Below, piece by piece: positions 1 to 6,098 of a stretch of 6,219 bases of DNA (position 1 is its first letter; each line of letters begins with the position of its first letter). Made by a program: the position numbers and the translations under genes. The stretch is from Bacteroidota bacterium (GTDB taxonomy: Bacteria > Bacteroidota > Bacteroidia > Flavobacteriales_D > JABDKJ01), in NCBI GenBank assembly GCA_027621335.1, contig JAQCAN010000155.1, forward strand, positions 1 to 6,219, written 5' to 3'. Below the pieces are notes generated by a model, which saw nothing but the letters and a program-made list of their open reading frames with translations, was not told where the DNA came from and made no database searches.

Positions 1-389
1 TTAAAGAAATCCTTCACCTTGGCCACGACCTGATTCATGGTCATGCTGTCACTGGTTTCGCAGGATTTCAGCTTGCCGGAAAGTTCATGATGCTCTGAAA
101 GGCCCTCCTTGAGTAATAGTTTCGTTTCTGCAGGACCGAAGACATAGATTTCATCATGATCATGGACCTTGTCTAGGACTTCCTTGATGAAATGGTCGAA
201 CTGATGTTTCTTGCGCTCTTCGAACTTCCTCTCATGATTGAGATGTGATGTCCCCATGAACGTACCACTATCGCCCTCACCATTATGATGTACGTGGCTC
301 TCTACGTCTGATTCTATCTCTGACACGGTCTCTTTTCCTCCAGCTAGAGTGACGAAAATGGCTTTGGTGCTATCGATCCAGATATGGAA
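1..389 (-). CDS. small eRF1-like (baeRF-type) conserved protein, partial at both ends
   Basis: One uninterrupted minus-strand frame of 129 codons begins right after a TGA at 390-392 and runs off the left edge. The TTA at 1-3 is out of this frame and is not its stop. Visible segments are IWIDSTKAIFVTL near residues 3-15, HLNHERKFEERKKHQ at about 49-63, DEIYVFGPAETKLLLKE at 79-95 and a terminal DSMTMNQVVAKVKDFF at 114-129. From memory these resemble small Bacteroidota proteins related to the bacterial eRF1/host-attachment (baeRF) family: a strand ending in FGPAE-K, then a closing M-T-x-N-Q-x-V-A-x-V helix. Their role is poorly known. No ATG, GTG or TTG precedes the conserved IWID segment. The first in-frame candidates are GTG at 326 and ATG at 257, both inside the domain, so the native start appears lost at the junction with the neighbouring gene. 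That it is coding is fairly sure; the family call is moderate. Confidence 0.6.
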
Positions 390-825
390 TCAGTGTGCTC
401 GAATGGAAGGTGAAACGTCCTCTGTGTATCTCGTGCCAGATTGGAATGCCGCTCCGCTGGCCCATGGCTTCACAGGCTTCTATGATCGAACAGTTCTCTT
501 CGAATGTGAAGTGGTCTTTCCCTGTGTGCGAATTGATGGCATCAGGCTCGAATGAGTGGATGAACTCCAGTCGTTCGATCATTCTCCTTTGGTATGACCC
601 AGCAGATTCTGGTGCATTCGACAGCACCTGTTGGGCAATCACTTTGAAGTCGGGGTTTGCTTTTCTAAGGTCATAGATTGCTTTTCTGAAGGCTTCGGCC
701 TGTGCGTCTTCAGTAGGAAAATTGATTTCCATGCCATGAAATCCGTGCGAGATGCACCATGACATGAACTCCATGGCTGGAACGTGTTCACTTCCCCAAT
801 ACGGATAGTAGAACCTGAGCCTCAT
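370..825 (-). CDS. sugar phosphate isomerase/epimerase-like TIM-barrel protein, C-terminally truncated
   Basis: The 151-residue protein resembles the xylose-isomerase-like TIM-barrel (AP endonuclease family 2) group that isomerises or epimerises sugars and polyols. It starts MRLRFYYPYWG, has the barrel strand GFHGMEINFP at about 28-37, INSHTGKDHFTFEEN at 97-111 and IPIWHEIHRGRFTFH at 127-141; His100, Glu132 and His134 are plausible metal or substrate residues. Relatives are about 270-290 residues long. Here the frame stops just after IPYLDR, so the second half of the barrel and its remaining metal ligands are missing. I chose ATG 825 over the upstream ATG 897 because 825 overlaps the stop of the dioxygenase gene (ATGA, 822-825) and the extra upstream residues are only that gene's tail in another frame. 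Expression is probably coupled to that gene. The product is unlikely to be active, unless the truncation is an assembly artefact. Confidence 0.72.
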   Translation of the reverse strand: MRLRFYYPYWGSEHVPAMEFMSWCISHGFHGMEINFPTEDAQAEAFRKAIYDLRKANPDFKVIAQQVLSNAPESAGSYQRRMIERLEFIHSFEPDAINSHTGKDHFTFEENCSIIEACEAMGQRSGIPIWHEIHRGRFTFHSSTLIPYLDR

Positions 826-1631
826 GGAAAGATGACCGGATTCAAAGGCGAATTGATTTTTTCCCCAACCTTGGCCCCTGGGCACCAGGTGTTCCAATCG
901 TTCAATTGTCCTTTGTTCTCAGGTTCTTTCAGGATCATCTCCTTATCCATGTAGATGATGGTCATCACTTTGCGTACCTCTGAGGTGGTATTGGCGCCAG
1001 CCCGATGGAAAACCCACCCCGAATGAAAGCTGATCTCACCAGTTTCAAAGGGTTCGATTACATGTGGGAAGTCGGTCACGCGCAAACGTTGCTGGATGAT
1101 GGCTTCACTCTCATCGCTGATGGATAAGTCCCTGCCATCCAGGATGGCATGACTTCCGGCACTGAACTCCAGCGGCCCCATTTCCAGCGGAGTAGCCTGC
1201 AATGGAATCCAGGCGGTGATGGTCTTATCGGTGTTCAATGGCCAATAGTACTGATCGGCATGCCACGGGGTAATGCCTCCACCACCTTCCTTGAACAAGG
1301 CCTGATCATGGTATAATCTCACCCCTTCCACCTGCATCAGTCCAGCTGCTATCTGTCCTAGCCGCTTGCTCAGCACCAAGGACTTGATCGTATCATCCTT
1401 CGTCCAAAGGTTGAACAATTGAAGGAATGCCTTACCATAGGTGTCCCTTTGCTCAAGAGGTTTTGCTTCTGTATTGAGTTCGTTCACTTGCTGTGAGATG
1501 ACCTCATTGAGTGACTGAAGCGCTTCATGGGTCAGCACATGCTTCAGTTTGATGTAGCGGTTTCTTTGAAAAAATTCGATGTGCTCATCGCTGAGGGTAA
1601 AGGGCTGGTCTAGTACTTCGAGTGGATTCAT
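822..1631 (-). CDS. phytanoyl-CoA dioxygenase (PhyH) family Fe(II)/2-oxoglutarate oxygenase
   Basis: This is a 269-residue protein of normal length for the PhyH family, cytosolic non-haem iron oxygenases that hydroxylate small molecules using O2 and 2-oxoglutarate. Numbering from the TTG at 1640, the proximal ligand pair HxD is in ITPWHADQYYWP (His127, Asp129). The strand TAWIPLQATPLEMGPLEFSAGSH follows at 142-164. The distal histidine is in FHSGWVFHRAGANTT (His212), and Arg223 in the following SEVRK is the likely 2-oxoglutarate anchor. The C-terminus CPGAKVGEKINSPLNP is typical of bacterial members. ATG 1631 is preferred to the TTG three codons upstream. The stop overlaps the next start by four bases. 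With an isomerase-like partner and a divergent AraC regulator, the substrate is probably a sugar derivative or osmolyte, but the sequence does not identify it. The family call is secure; the substrate is unknown. Confidence 0.9.
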   Translation of the reverse strand: MNPLEVLDQPFTLSDEHIEFFQRNRYIKLKHVLTHEALQSLNEVISQQVNELNTEAKPLEQRDTYGKAFLQLFNLWTKDDTIKSLVLSKRLGQIAAGLMQVEGVRLYHDQALFKEGGGGITPWHADQYYWPLNTDKTITAWIPLQATPLEMGPLEFSAGSHAILDGRDLSISDESEAIIQQRLRVTDFPHVIEPFETGEISFHSGWVFHRAGANTTSEVRKVMTIIYMDKEMILKEPENKGQLNDWNTWCPGAKVGEKINSPLNPVIFP

Positions 1632-1648
1632 GGAATACAAGTATTTCG

Positions 1649-1665
1649 AATGTGAAATTCACATT
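1649..1665. promoter_or_regulatory. perfect inverted repeat, candidate operator
   Basis: AATGTGAA-A-TTCACATT is a perfect 8-base inverted repeat around one central base, 18-34 bases upstream of the dioxygenase ATG in the divergent intergenic region. It contains TGTGA and TCACA, but with 3 bases between them rather than the 6 of a classical CRP site. A second short palindrome, AATAC-AA-GTATT at 1634-1645, lies next to the start codon. A regulator dimer binding here would control the minus-strand pair. Which regulator binds is not shown; AraC proteins more often use direct repeats. Confidence 0.4.
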
Positions 1666-1718
1666 TCCAGAGCTATTAGGATGGACTGATTTAAACGAGA
1701 TATGTGCGTATCTAAACC

Positions 1719-1726
1719 TATATTTG
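1719..1726 (+). promoter_or_regulatory. candidate Bacteroidota -7 promoter element for the araC-type gene
   Basis: TATATTTG matches the Bacteroidota -7 consensus TAnnTTTG exactly and lies 36 bases before the AraC-type ATG at 1763. This gives a plausible short leader of about 30 bases. No convincing TTTG -33 element is seen about 20 bases upstream; the sequence there has only TTTA near 1690. AT-rich DNA gives such 8-mers by chance, so this is a candidate only. Confidence 0.4.
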
Positions 1727-1762
1727 AAGTTTATAGTCATCCGATAGATTAAATAAGTCATA

Positions 1763-2617
1763 ATGAAGCCCGAACTGGAAGTGCTTTCGCTAGAGCAACA
1801 GCGCAAGTCCATCAATTACTTCGAGGTAGACCTACCGTCCTTCAAGCCATACTGGCATTATCATCCCGAGCTGGAGCTCACCCTGATAACGAAGGGAAAT
1901 GGAACCCGATTCGTGGGCAATAGCATTCAGGCCTATCAGGAAGGTGATCTGGTGCTGATTGGAGAGAACCTTCCGCACCATTGGGTCTCCGCAGAGGATT
2001 CGGCCGAGCAAGGAGCGATGGTCTTGCAGTTCCCGTCCTCTTTGTTCGATACATTCAAGGAAGGGGAGGGACTGAGGCATTTTTTCAAGCAGGCAGAAGG
2101 TGGCTTGCATTTTCCCAGACCCCAACAGAAGGTGCTGGACCTATTCGATCAGCTTAAGGAGGCTTCACCCTTGGGCAGAGTGGGGGGATTGATGGCGATA
2201 CTGGACATACTGAAAGACGATGGACATCAACAGTCCATATCCATGGTGACGCATCCGGCTCACAAACTGCTTGAAAAGCAGCAGAGCAAGATATCGAAGA
2301 CCATCACTTACATCCTCGAGCACATCAACGAACCACTGACGGTAGCACAAATGGCTGCGTTCACGCATATGGTACCTCAGTCTTTCTGCCGTTGGTTCAG
2401 AAAAGGGGTGGGCATGTCCTTTATCACGTTTCTGAATAGCACACGCGTGGAGAATGCCTGTCATGAATTGATCAACAGCGATCGATCGATTGCAGAGATT
2501 GCCTTTGACAATGGATTTGAGAGCATCGGCCATTTCAATCGGACCTTCAGGAAAGTCAAGGATAAAACGCCTTCCGATCACAGAAGTGGACATCACCAAG
2601 GACCACCTAGCTTTTAG
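1763..2617 (+). CDS. AraC-family transcriptional regulator with cupin sensor domain
   Basis: This 284-residue regulator has a cupin-type ligand-binding half and a C-terminal AraC DNA-binding domain. The N-terminal part has PYWHYHPELELTLITKGNG at 29-47 and GDLVLIGENLPHHW at 61-74, the usual strands of AraC_binding cupins that sense small sugars or related ligands. The DNA-binding region spans about 176-274: a first helix-turn-helix, LTVAQMAAFTHMVPQSFCRWF (192-212, read here as separate parts LTVAQMAAF and QSFCRWFRK), and a second around IAEIAFDNGFESIGHFNRTF at 243-262, followed by the typical KTPSDHR. It is divergent from the dioxygenase and isomerase-like genes with 131 bases between the start codons, so it most likely controls them, probably as an activator. 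The 10-residue tail after the domain (GHHQGPPSF end) is unremarkable. The start at ATG 1763 fits the normal family N-terminus. Ligand unknown. Confidence 0.92.
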   Translation: MKPELEVLSLEQQRKSINYFEVDLPSFKPYWHYHPELELTLITKGNGTRFVGNSIQAYQEGDLVLIGENLPHHWVSAEDSAEQGAMVLQFPSSLFDTFKEGEGLRHFFKQAEGGLHFPRPQQKVLDLFDQLKEASPLGRVGGLMAILDILKDDGHQQSISMVTHPAHKLLEKQQSKISKTITYILEHINEPLTVAQMAAFTHMVPQSFCRWFRKGVGMSFITFLNSTRVENACHELINSDRSIAEIAFDNGFESIGHFNRTFRKVKDKTPSDHRSGHHQGPPSF

Positions 2618-2721
2618 GTTGAATGATACGGCCTTGATGACCATCTCACCATGTCTATTACAGAGCTGATCCTAAAAGGCTATGAGCAGAATTCCGATGC
2701 ATGGAAATTGGCACTCGCACT

Positions 2722-3678
2722 TTATATTTTGGTCGCTCTCTCCAACTTATCATTGATGGTCCTTCCAAGTCCCCAATCAGGGAATCGCTCGGCAATGATG
2801 AGGTCCAGACCCAATTCATCCAGGCGGTGCATGGCGGCATAGAGTCCTTTGGCCGCTTCCTCCAGATCGCCCGAAGGCGATAGGATCTCCTGATGCACGA
2901 CAGGTCTTCCGTGTCGTTCCTTTTGAAAGAGCAGCAGCCCTATTCGTTTTCCGGAGTGAGAGAATAGAAGTTGCTCCACGTTATCGCTGAGAAGGGTATC
3001 CGTGGCAGGGGCGTAGTGCCGTGAGAGCATACCCGGAGCGGCAGGCGAGGTATCGTCAAGGGTCCGGCTGAGCAAAGGCCCAACTTCAGCTTGAATACGT
3101 TCAATGGACAGGGAGCCCAGTCTGTAGACGATGGGTAGGCCATTCTCAAAACCGATGATGGTGGATTCGAGGCCTCTCTGGCATTCTCCTCCATCCAAGA
3201 TGACCTCCAAGTCATCTCCAAAGTAGCCTTGAACGTGTGACGCGCGTGTAGGACTTATGGAGCCAAAGGGATTGGCACTGGGAGCGGCCAAGGGATAGTC
3301 GAGCTGCTTTAAAAGGTCCAAGGTCAAGGGGTGGTCGGGTACTCGGACAGCCACCGTATCCTTCCCTGCAGTGACCAGATCTGGAATAGACGCTTTCTTT
3401 TTCAAGACGAGGGTCAGGGGACCAGGCCAGAAGGCATGGGCCAATGCGATGGCTGACTCAGGGAGGTCTGATGCGACCTCGGTCAAATAGTCGGCTGAGT
3501 GGATGTGGACGATGAGGGGGTTGTAGAAGGGCCGTTTCTTCAAGGCGAAGATCTTGGCTATGGCCTCTTCACTGAAAGCACTCCCCGCCAACCCATACAC
3601 CGTCTCGGTGGGTATGGCAATGATGGCATTGCGGTCCAGTGCCTCTTTGGCCAGGCTCAAATCCCTTGTGATTCCCAT
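2722..3678 (-). CDS. tsaC: threonylcarbamoyl-AMP synthase, two-domain Sua5 type
   Basis: This cytosolic enzyme makes L-threonylcarbamoyl-AMP from threonine, bicarbonate and ATP. TsaD with TsaB and TsaE then transfers the threonylcarbamoyl group to A37 of ANN-decoding tRNAs (t6A). The 318-residue product is a full Sua5/TsaC2 form. The YrdC domain covers about residues 1-200, with PTETVYGL at 23-30, KKRP at 47-50, PSAN at 133-136 and GLESTIIG at 169-176. The signature linker SPAAPGMLSRHYAP is at 211-224. A C-terminal Sua5 domain ends in WGLGRTINDKL. The start ATG 3678 gives the normal N-terminus. It lies 21 bases downstream of the dihydroorotase stop on the same strand, so co-transcription is likely. 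It converges on the AraC-type gene with 104 bases between stops, and I see no clear hairpin terminator there. Nothing suggests damage. Confidence 0.95.
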   Translation of the reverse strand: MGITRDLSLAKEALDRNAIIAIPTETVYGLAGSAFSEEAIAKIFALKKRPFYNPLIVHIHSADYLTEVASDLPESAIALAHAFWPGPLTLVLKKKASIPDLVTAGKDTVAVRVPDHPLTLDLLKQLDYPLAAPSANPFGSISPTRASHVQGYFGDDLEVILDGGECQRGLESTIIGFENGLPIVYRLGSLSIERIQAEVGPLLSRTLDDTSPAAPGMLSRHYAPATDTLLSDNVEQLLFSHSGKRIGLLLFQKERHGRPVVHQEILSPSGDLEEAAKGLYAAMHRLDELGLDLIIAERFPDWGLGRTINDKLERATKI

Positions 3679-3699
3679 GTGGCGCGAAGAAAGCTCAAT

Positions 3700-5046
3700 T
3701 CAATCGATTTCAACACGGAGGGCCTGTCCTCTTTGCTCTTCGTTGAACAGGCCATGGTCATACACCAGATGCCCATTGACAAAGGTCTGCAAGATCTTGC
3801 TGCCGAATGTCGTGCCTTCCAAAGGCGACCAGCCGCACTTGTACAGGAGGTTCTCTTTGGTCACAGTCCATGGCTCATCCAGGTCCACAATGGTCAGGTC
3901 GGCATGATACCCTTCCCTGATGAAACCCCTCTTCTCTATGCGGTAGAGCGTGGCCGGGTTATGGCACATCTTCTCCACTATCTTCTCGAGCGATAGATGT
4001 CCTTGGCTGTAGAACTCGAGCATGCAGTTCAAGGAGTGTTGGACCATGGGTGCTCCGGACATGGATTGGAAATAGGGTCTTTGTTTCTCTTCAAGCGTAT
4101 GAGGCGCATGGTCCGTGGTGATGAGGTCGATGCGATCATCGAGCAGGGCTTTCAAAAGGCCCTCTTTGTCACGCTGTGTTTTTATCGCAGGATTCCATTT
4201 GATGAGTGTTCCCAAGCGCGCATAATCCTTATCCGTGAACCAGAGGTGATGGACGGACACTTCCGTGGTAATTCGTTTATCGCGCAGGAATCTGGTCTTC
4301 TCGAACAAATGCGTTTCCGCTTCGGTGCTCAGGTGTAGGATATGGAGACGGGCTTGATGCTTATTCGCCAAGGCGATGGCGCGTTCAGTGGCCTCGTAGC
4401 AGGCCTTCTCGCTGCGGATAAGGGGATGGCACTCCACGGGAACGTCTTCACCGTATCGCTCTCGGTAGATGGCTTCATTCTCTTCGATGATCTGTTCCTT
4501 CTCCGAATGAATGGCGATGATGGATGTACAGTTGGCAAAGAGCTTCTCCATGGTCTCAGGGTTATCCGCGAGGAGGTTCCCTTTCTTGGTAAAGTAGAGC
4601 CCATCATCGGACACGGCAAGCAAGTGTGAGGTATCCGTAGCGATGACCTCATCCAGGTTGTCACCGTTCACCCCAAGGAAGAACCCGTAGTTGGCCAGAG
4701 ACTTTTCTGCGGCAAGGGCGTACTTGTCATTGAGGCCATCCATGCTCAGGACATTGGGGATGGTGTTGGGCATATCGATGAAGGAGGTCACGCCTCCTGC
4801 AATAGCCGCCTTGCTTTCCGAGTAAAGGTCCCCTTTGTGAGTGAGTCCTGGATCACGGAAATGCACCTGCCCATCTATGATTCCAGGAAGGAGGTATTTC
4901 CCTGTTCCGTCTATGACCTGGGCTTCACTGTCCGAAAGAGAAGGGCTGATGCTTTGAATGAGGCCTTGGTCCAAAAGGACATCCGCCTTGATAATCTGTC
5001 CCTCATTCACGAGGTGGATGTCTTTGATGAGCGTCTTTGCGGTCAT
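3700..5046 (-). CDS. pyrC: dihydroorotase, Bacteroidota-like form with an altered metal site
   Basis: Dihydroorotase cyclises N-carbamoyl-L-aspartate to dihydroorotate in de novo pyrimidine synthesis. The 448-residue amidohydrolase is full length, with DGQVHFRDPGLTHKGD at 58-73, FIDMPNT at 89-95, IAIHSEKE (His180), LHILHLSTEAE (His238), VSVHHLWFTD at 263-272, KWNPAIK at 283-289, TTDHAPH (Asp312) and CGWSPLEG at 404-411. Two points are odd. The first metal histidine of the usual HxH is Gln60, which as I recall is normal for Bacteroidota relatives. The segment that normally reads like GIKIFLGSS, with the metal-bridging carboxylated lysine, is replaced by AVSDDGLYFTKKG at 144-156. SDDG resembles the type I enzymes of Aquifex and Bacillus, where an aspartate takes the lysine's place. 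The flanking alignment is otherwise continuous, so I infer a working variant enzyme. The start ATG 5046 fits family length. It leads a probable operon with the tsaC/sua5 gene. Confidence 0.9.
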   Translation of the reverse strand: MTAKTLIKDIHLVNEGQIIKADVLLDQGLIQSISPSLSDSEAQVIDGTGKYLLPGIIDGQVHFRDPGLTHKGDLYSESKAAIAGGVTSFIDMPNTIPNVLSMDGLNDKYALAAEKSLANYGFFLGVNGDNLDEVIATDTSHLLAVSDDGLYFTKKGNLLADNPETMEKLFANCTSIIAIHSEKEQIIEENEAIYRERYGEDVPVECHPLIRSEKACYEATERAIALANKHQARLHILHLSTEAETHLFEKTRFLRDKRITTEVSVHHLWFTDKDYARLGTLIKWNPAIKTQRDKEGLLKALLDDRIDLITTDHAPHTLEEKQRPYFQSMSGAPMVQHSLNCMLEFYSQGHLSLEKIVEKMCHNPATLYRIEKRGFIREGYHADLTIVDLDEPWTVTKENLLYKCGWSPLEGTTFGSKILQTFVNGHLVYDHGLFNEEQRGQALRVEID

Positions 5047-5227
5047 TGAGGAAGGATGGGGATGCTGCTGGGGATTTATGTGCTGGTACTGGTTTCGTAT
5101 GAGCGCATATTATGTTTTAAGGCACTGACAAAGTTGTTTTACTTGAACTTTAGTAAGATGTAAATAGTGTGGTTGTCGCGCATTTCCTGCTATTGCGTTT
5201 TTCCATTGTCGCGAAATATGCCAATAC
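5047..5227. other. non-coding stretch upstream of pyrC
   Basis: No protein-like frame was found here on either strand. It should contain the pyrC promoter on the minus strand. The best -7 candidate is CAACTTTG (plus positions about 5130-5137), one base off TAnnTTTG and without an evident -33 partner, so it is not called as a promoter. A pair of TTGTCGCG repeats lies in this stretch and is listed separately. Confidence 0.4.
5173..5213. repeat. two direct copies of TTGTCGCG, 33 bases apart
   Basis: TTGTCGCG occurs at 5173-5180 and again at 5206-5213, a start-to-start spacing of 33 bases or about three helical turns, some 130-165 bases upstream of pyrC. This could be a paired protein-binding site or a recombination remnant at the edge of the decayed region. 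Chance is also possible. Confidence 0.3.
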
Positions 5228-5515
5228 TCATTGAATTTTCTTAGGCTCATTCCTGGAGTGACAATGTAATCCTGCCCCATCATGATGAAGTGGCATACAA
5301 TCGATTTGAACTATCTTTTTATTTGGAAAAGCGCTTTCCAAGACCTTTTTGGCCTTTTCGTCTCTTTCTTTCAGATCGCTACTTTGCACCATCGCACTCA
5401 ATCCCTGTTTAAGAATATGGCCGTCACATGAATGGTCAATAATGGCCTGTCTTGAAGCGGGGCGTTTTTGGTATAGTCCATTAGTATTGGCCTGTAAATA
5501 GACATTATTCGAGTG
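5228..5515 (-). pseudogene. C-terminal remnant resembling a peptidylarginine/agmatine deiminase-type protein
   Basis: A minus-strand frame of 95 codons opens after a TAG at 5516-5518 and ends at TGA 5228-5230. Its second half reads as protein: DEKAKKVLESAFPNKKIVQI at plus positions about 5305-5365, followed by DCMPLHHDGAGLHCHSRNEP. This matches the end of the PAD_porph/agmatine deiminase fold as I know it: a D-x-x-A helix, FP, a strand ending in I-D, then a glycine-rich turn before a His-Cys pair (catalytic cysteine) and a closing proline. The family is usually about 340 residues or more, so only the C-terminal quarter or less is present. The only in-frame ATG, at 5392, would give 54 residues. 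Upstream residues such as QANTNGLYQKRPASRQ are not recognised, and a frameshift near 5420-5480 is possible. This is most likely a decayed gene; the family call is moderate. Confidence 0.5.
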
Positions 5516-5583
5516 CTAATATGTAAATGACCCTTAGCTCGCCAACCGAGAGTTATATGCATTCTTTGACGATAGGCGTAGTT

Positions 5584-6084
5584 TCAATCCGTTTTATTCC
5601 ATTTCAAATATACGTCTGCTACTGAAGGATGTACTTCCTTGTTCAGCATGTTTTAAAATTCTGCATCCGTCATGTTCTCCTGATGCGTTTTCAATGCCTT
5701 CCATAATTTTTGCAGCACCTTCTTACCCCCAGCATTGTAGATGTCCTTAGCCGCTGAATGTAGCTTGCTTTGATACCAGCCATAGTTCTTGGGTCCCATG
5801 CCGAGGCTTGCATATAGGGCTTCAAAATCTTCAAGGCTGGTGAATTTATATTCTGCTGTACCCGCTCCCACGACCATGTTTGGGAATGTTTCCAGGGCGG
5901 GTAAGAGTTCGGGTTGTCTTTCTGCAACATAGGTATGCAGCATGATGTTCACGAATAACTCGCCCATCCAGTTCCTATGCATGTTGAGTCCGGCCTGTGA
6001 GGTATAGGAATGCCCCATTTCATGAAGCGCGAGTAGATCAAAGAATGGCATCATGCTATAAGAACCGTCTGGTCGGCCGTAAGC
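5584..6084 (-). pseudogene. HExxH metallopeptidase-like gene, N-terminally truncated and split by an in-frame TAA
   Basis: The open frame starts after a TAA at 6085-6087, reads AYGRPDGSYSMMPFFDLLAL then HEMGH, and stops at TAA 5653-5655; the ATG-started part is 5653-6054 (133 residues). HEMGH (residues 11-15 from ATG 6054) is a gluzincin-type zinc site, and Glu32 in NWMGELFVN, 17 residues after HEMGH, could be the third ligand. A helical stretch with YVAERQPELLPALETFPNMV and a NYGWYQSKLHSAAKDIY segment follow. As I recall, this pattern occurs in uncharacterised Bacteroidota proteins of twice this length. After the TAA the same frame continues for 22 codons (NMLNKEVHPSVADVYLKW, then NKTD) to TGA 5584-5586, which looks like the original C-terminus. 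Both the missing N-terminus, where no start precedes the conserved AYGRPDGSYS, and the internal stop point to a pseudogene. Expression of the 133-residue core from ATG 6054 cannot be excluded. Confidence 0.65.
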
Positions 6085-6098
6085 TTACAGTTACCTAT

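Noticed and set aside
1..3. TTA at the left edge as the stop codon of the first minus-strand gene
   Set aside because: It is out of frame with the 129-codon open frame; the last full codon in frame is at 3-5 and the gene continues beyond the window.
826..897. Upstream ATG at 897 as the start of the TIM-barrel gene
   Set aside because: The added 24 residues are the dioxygenase C-terminus read in another frame. ATG 825 gives the ATGA overlap and a family-like N-terminus.
1632..1640. TTG at 1640 as the dioxygenase start
   Set aside because: An ATG three codons downstream is the better initiator, and the extra residues add nothing recognisable.
1649..1665. Classical CRP/FNR binding site
   Set aside because: TGTGA and TCACA are separated by 3 bases, not 6, so the half-site geometry does not fit.
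2165..2644. 159-codon minus-strand frame opposite the AraC-type gene
   Set aside because: It is a shadow of the well-supported AraC coding frame, with no recognisable domain.
2618..2721. Bidirectional terminator between the convergent AraC-type and tsaC genes
   Set aside because: I looked for a GC-rich hairpin with flanking T or A runs and found none convincing.
3499..4629. Several + strand frames of 95-165 codons opposite tsaC and pyrC
   Set aside because: They are antisense shadows of two clearly recognised, intact genes and show no protein-family features.
5323..5341. Near-palindrome TTGGAAAAGCGCTTTCCAA as a terminator or operator
   Set aside because: It lies inside the protein-like part of the deiminase remnant, has a one-base bulge and no T run in a useful place, and is explained by the codons.
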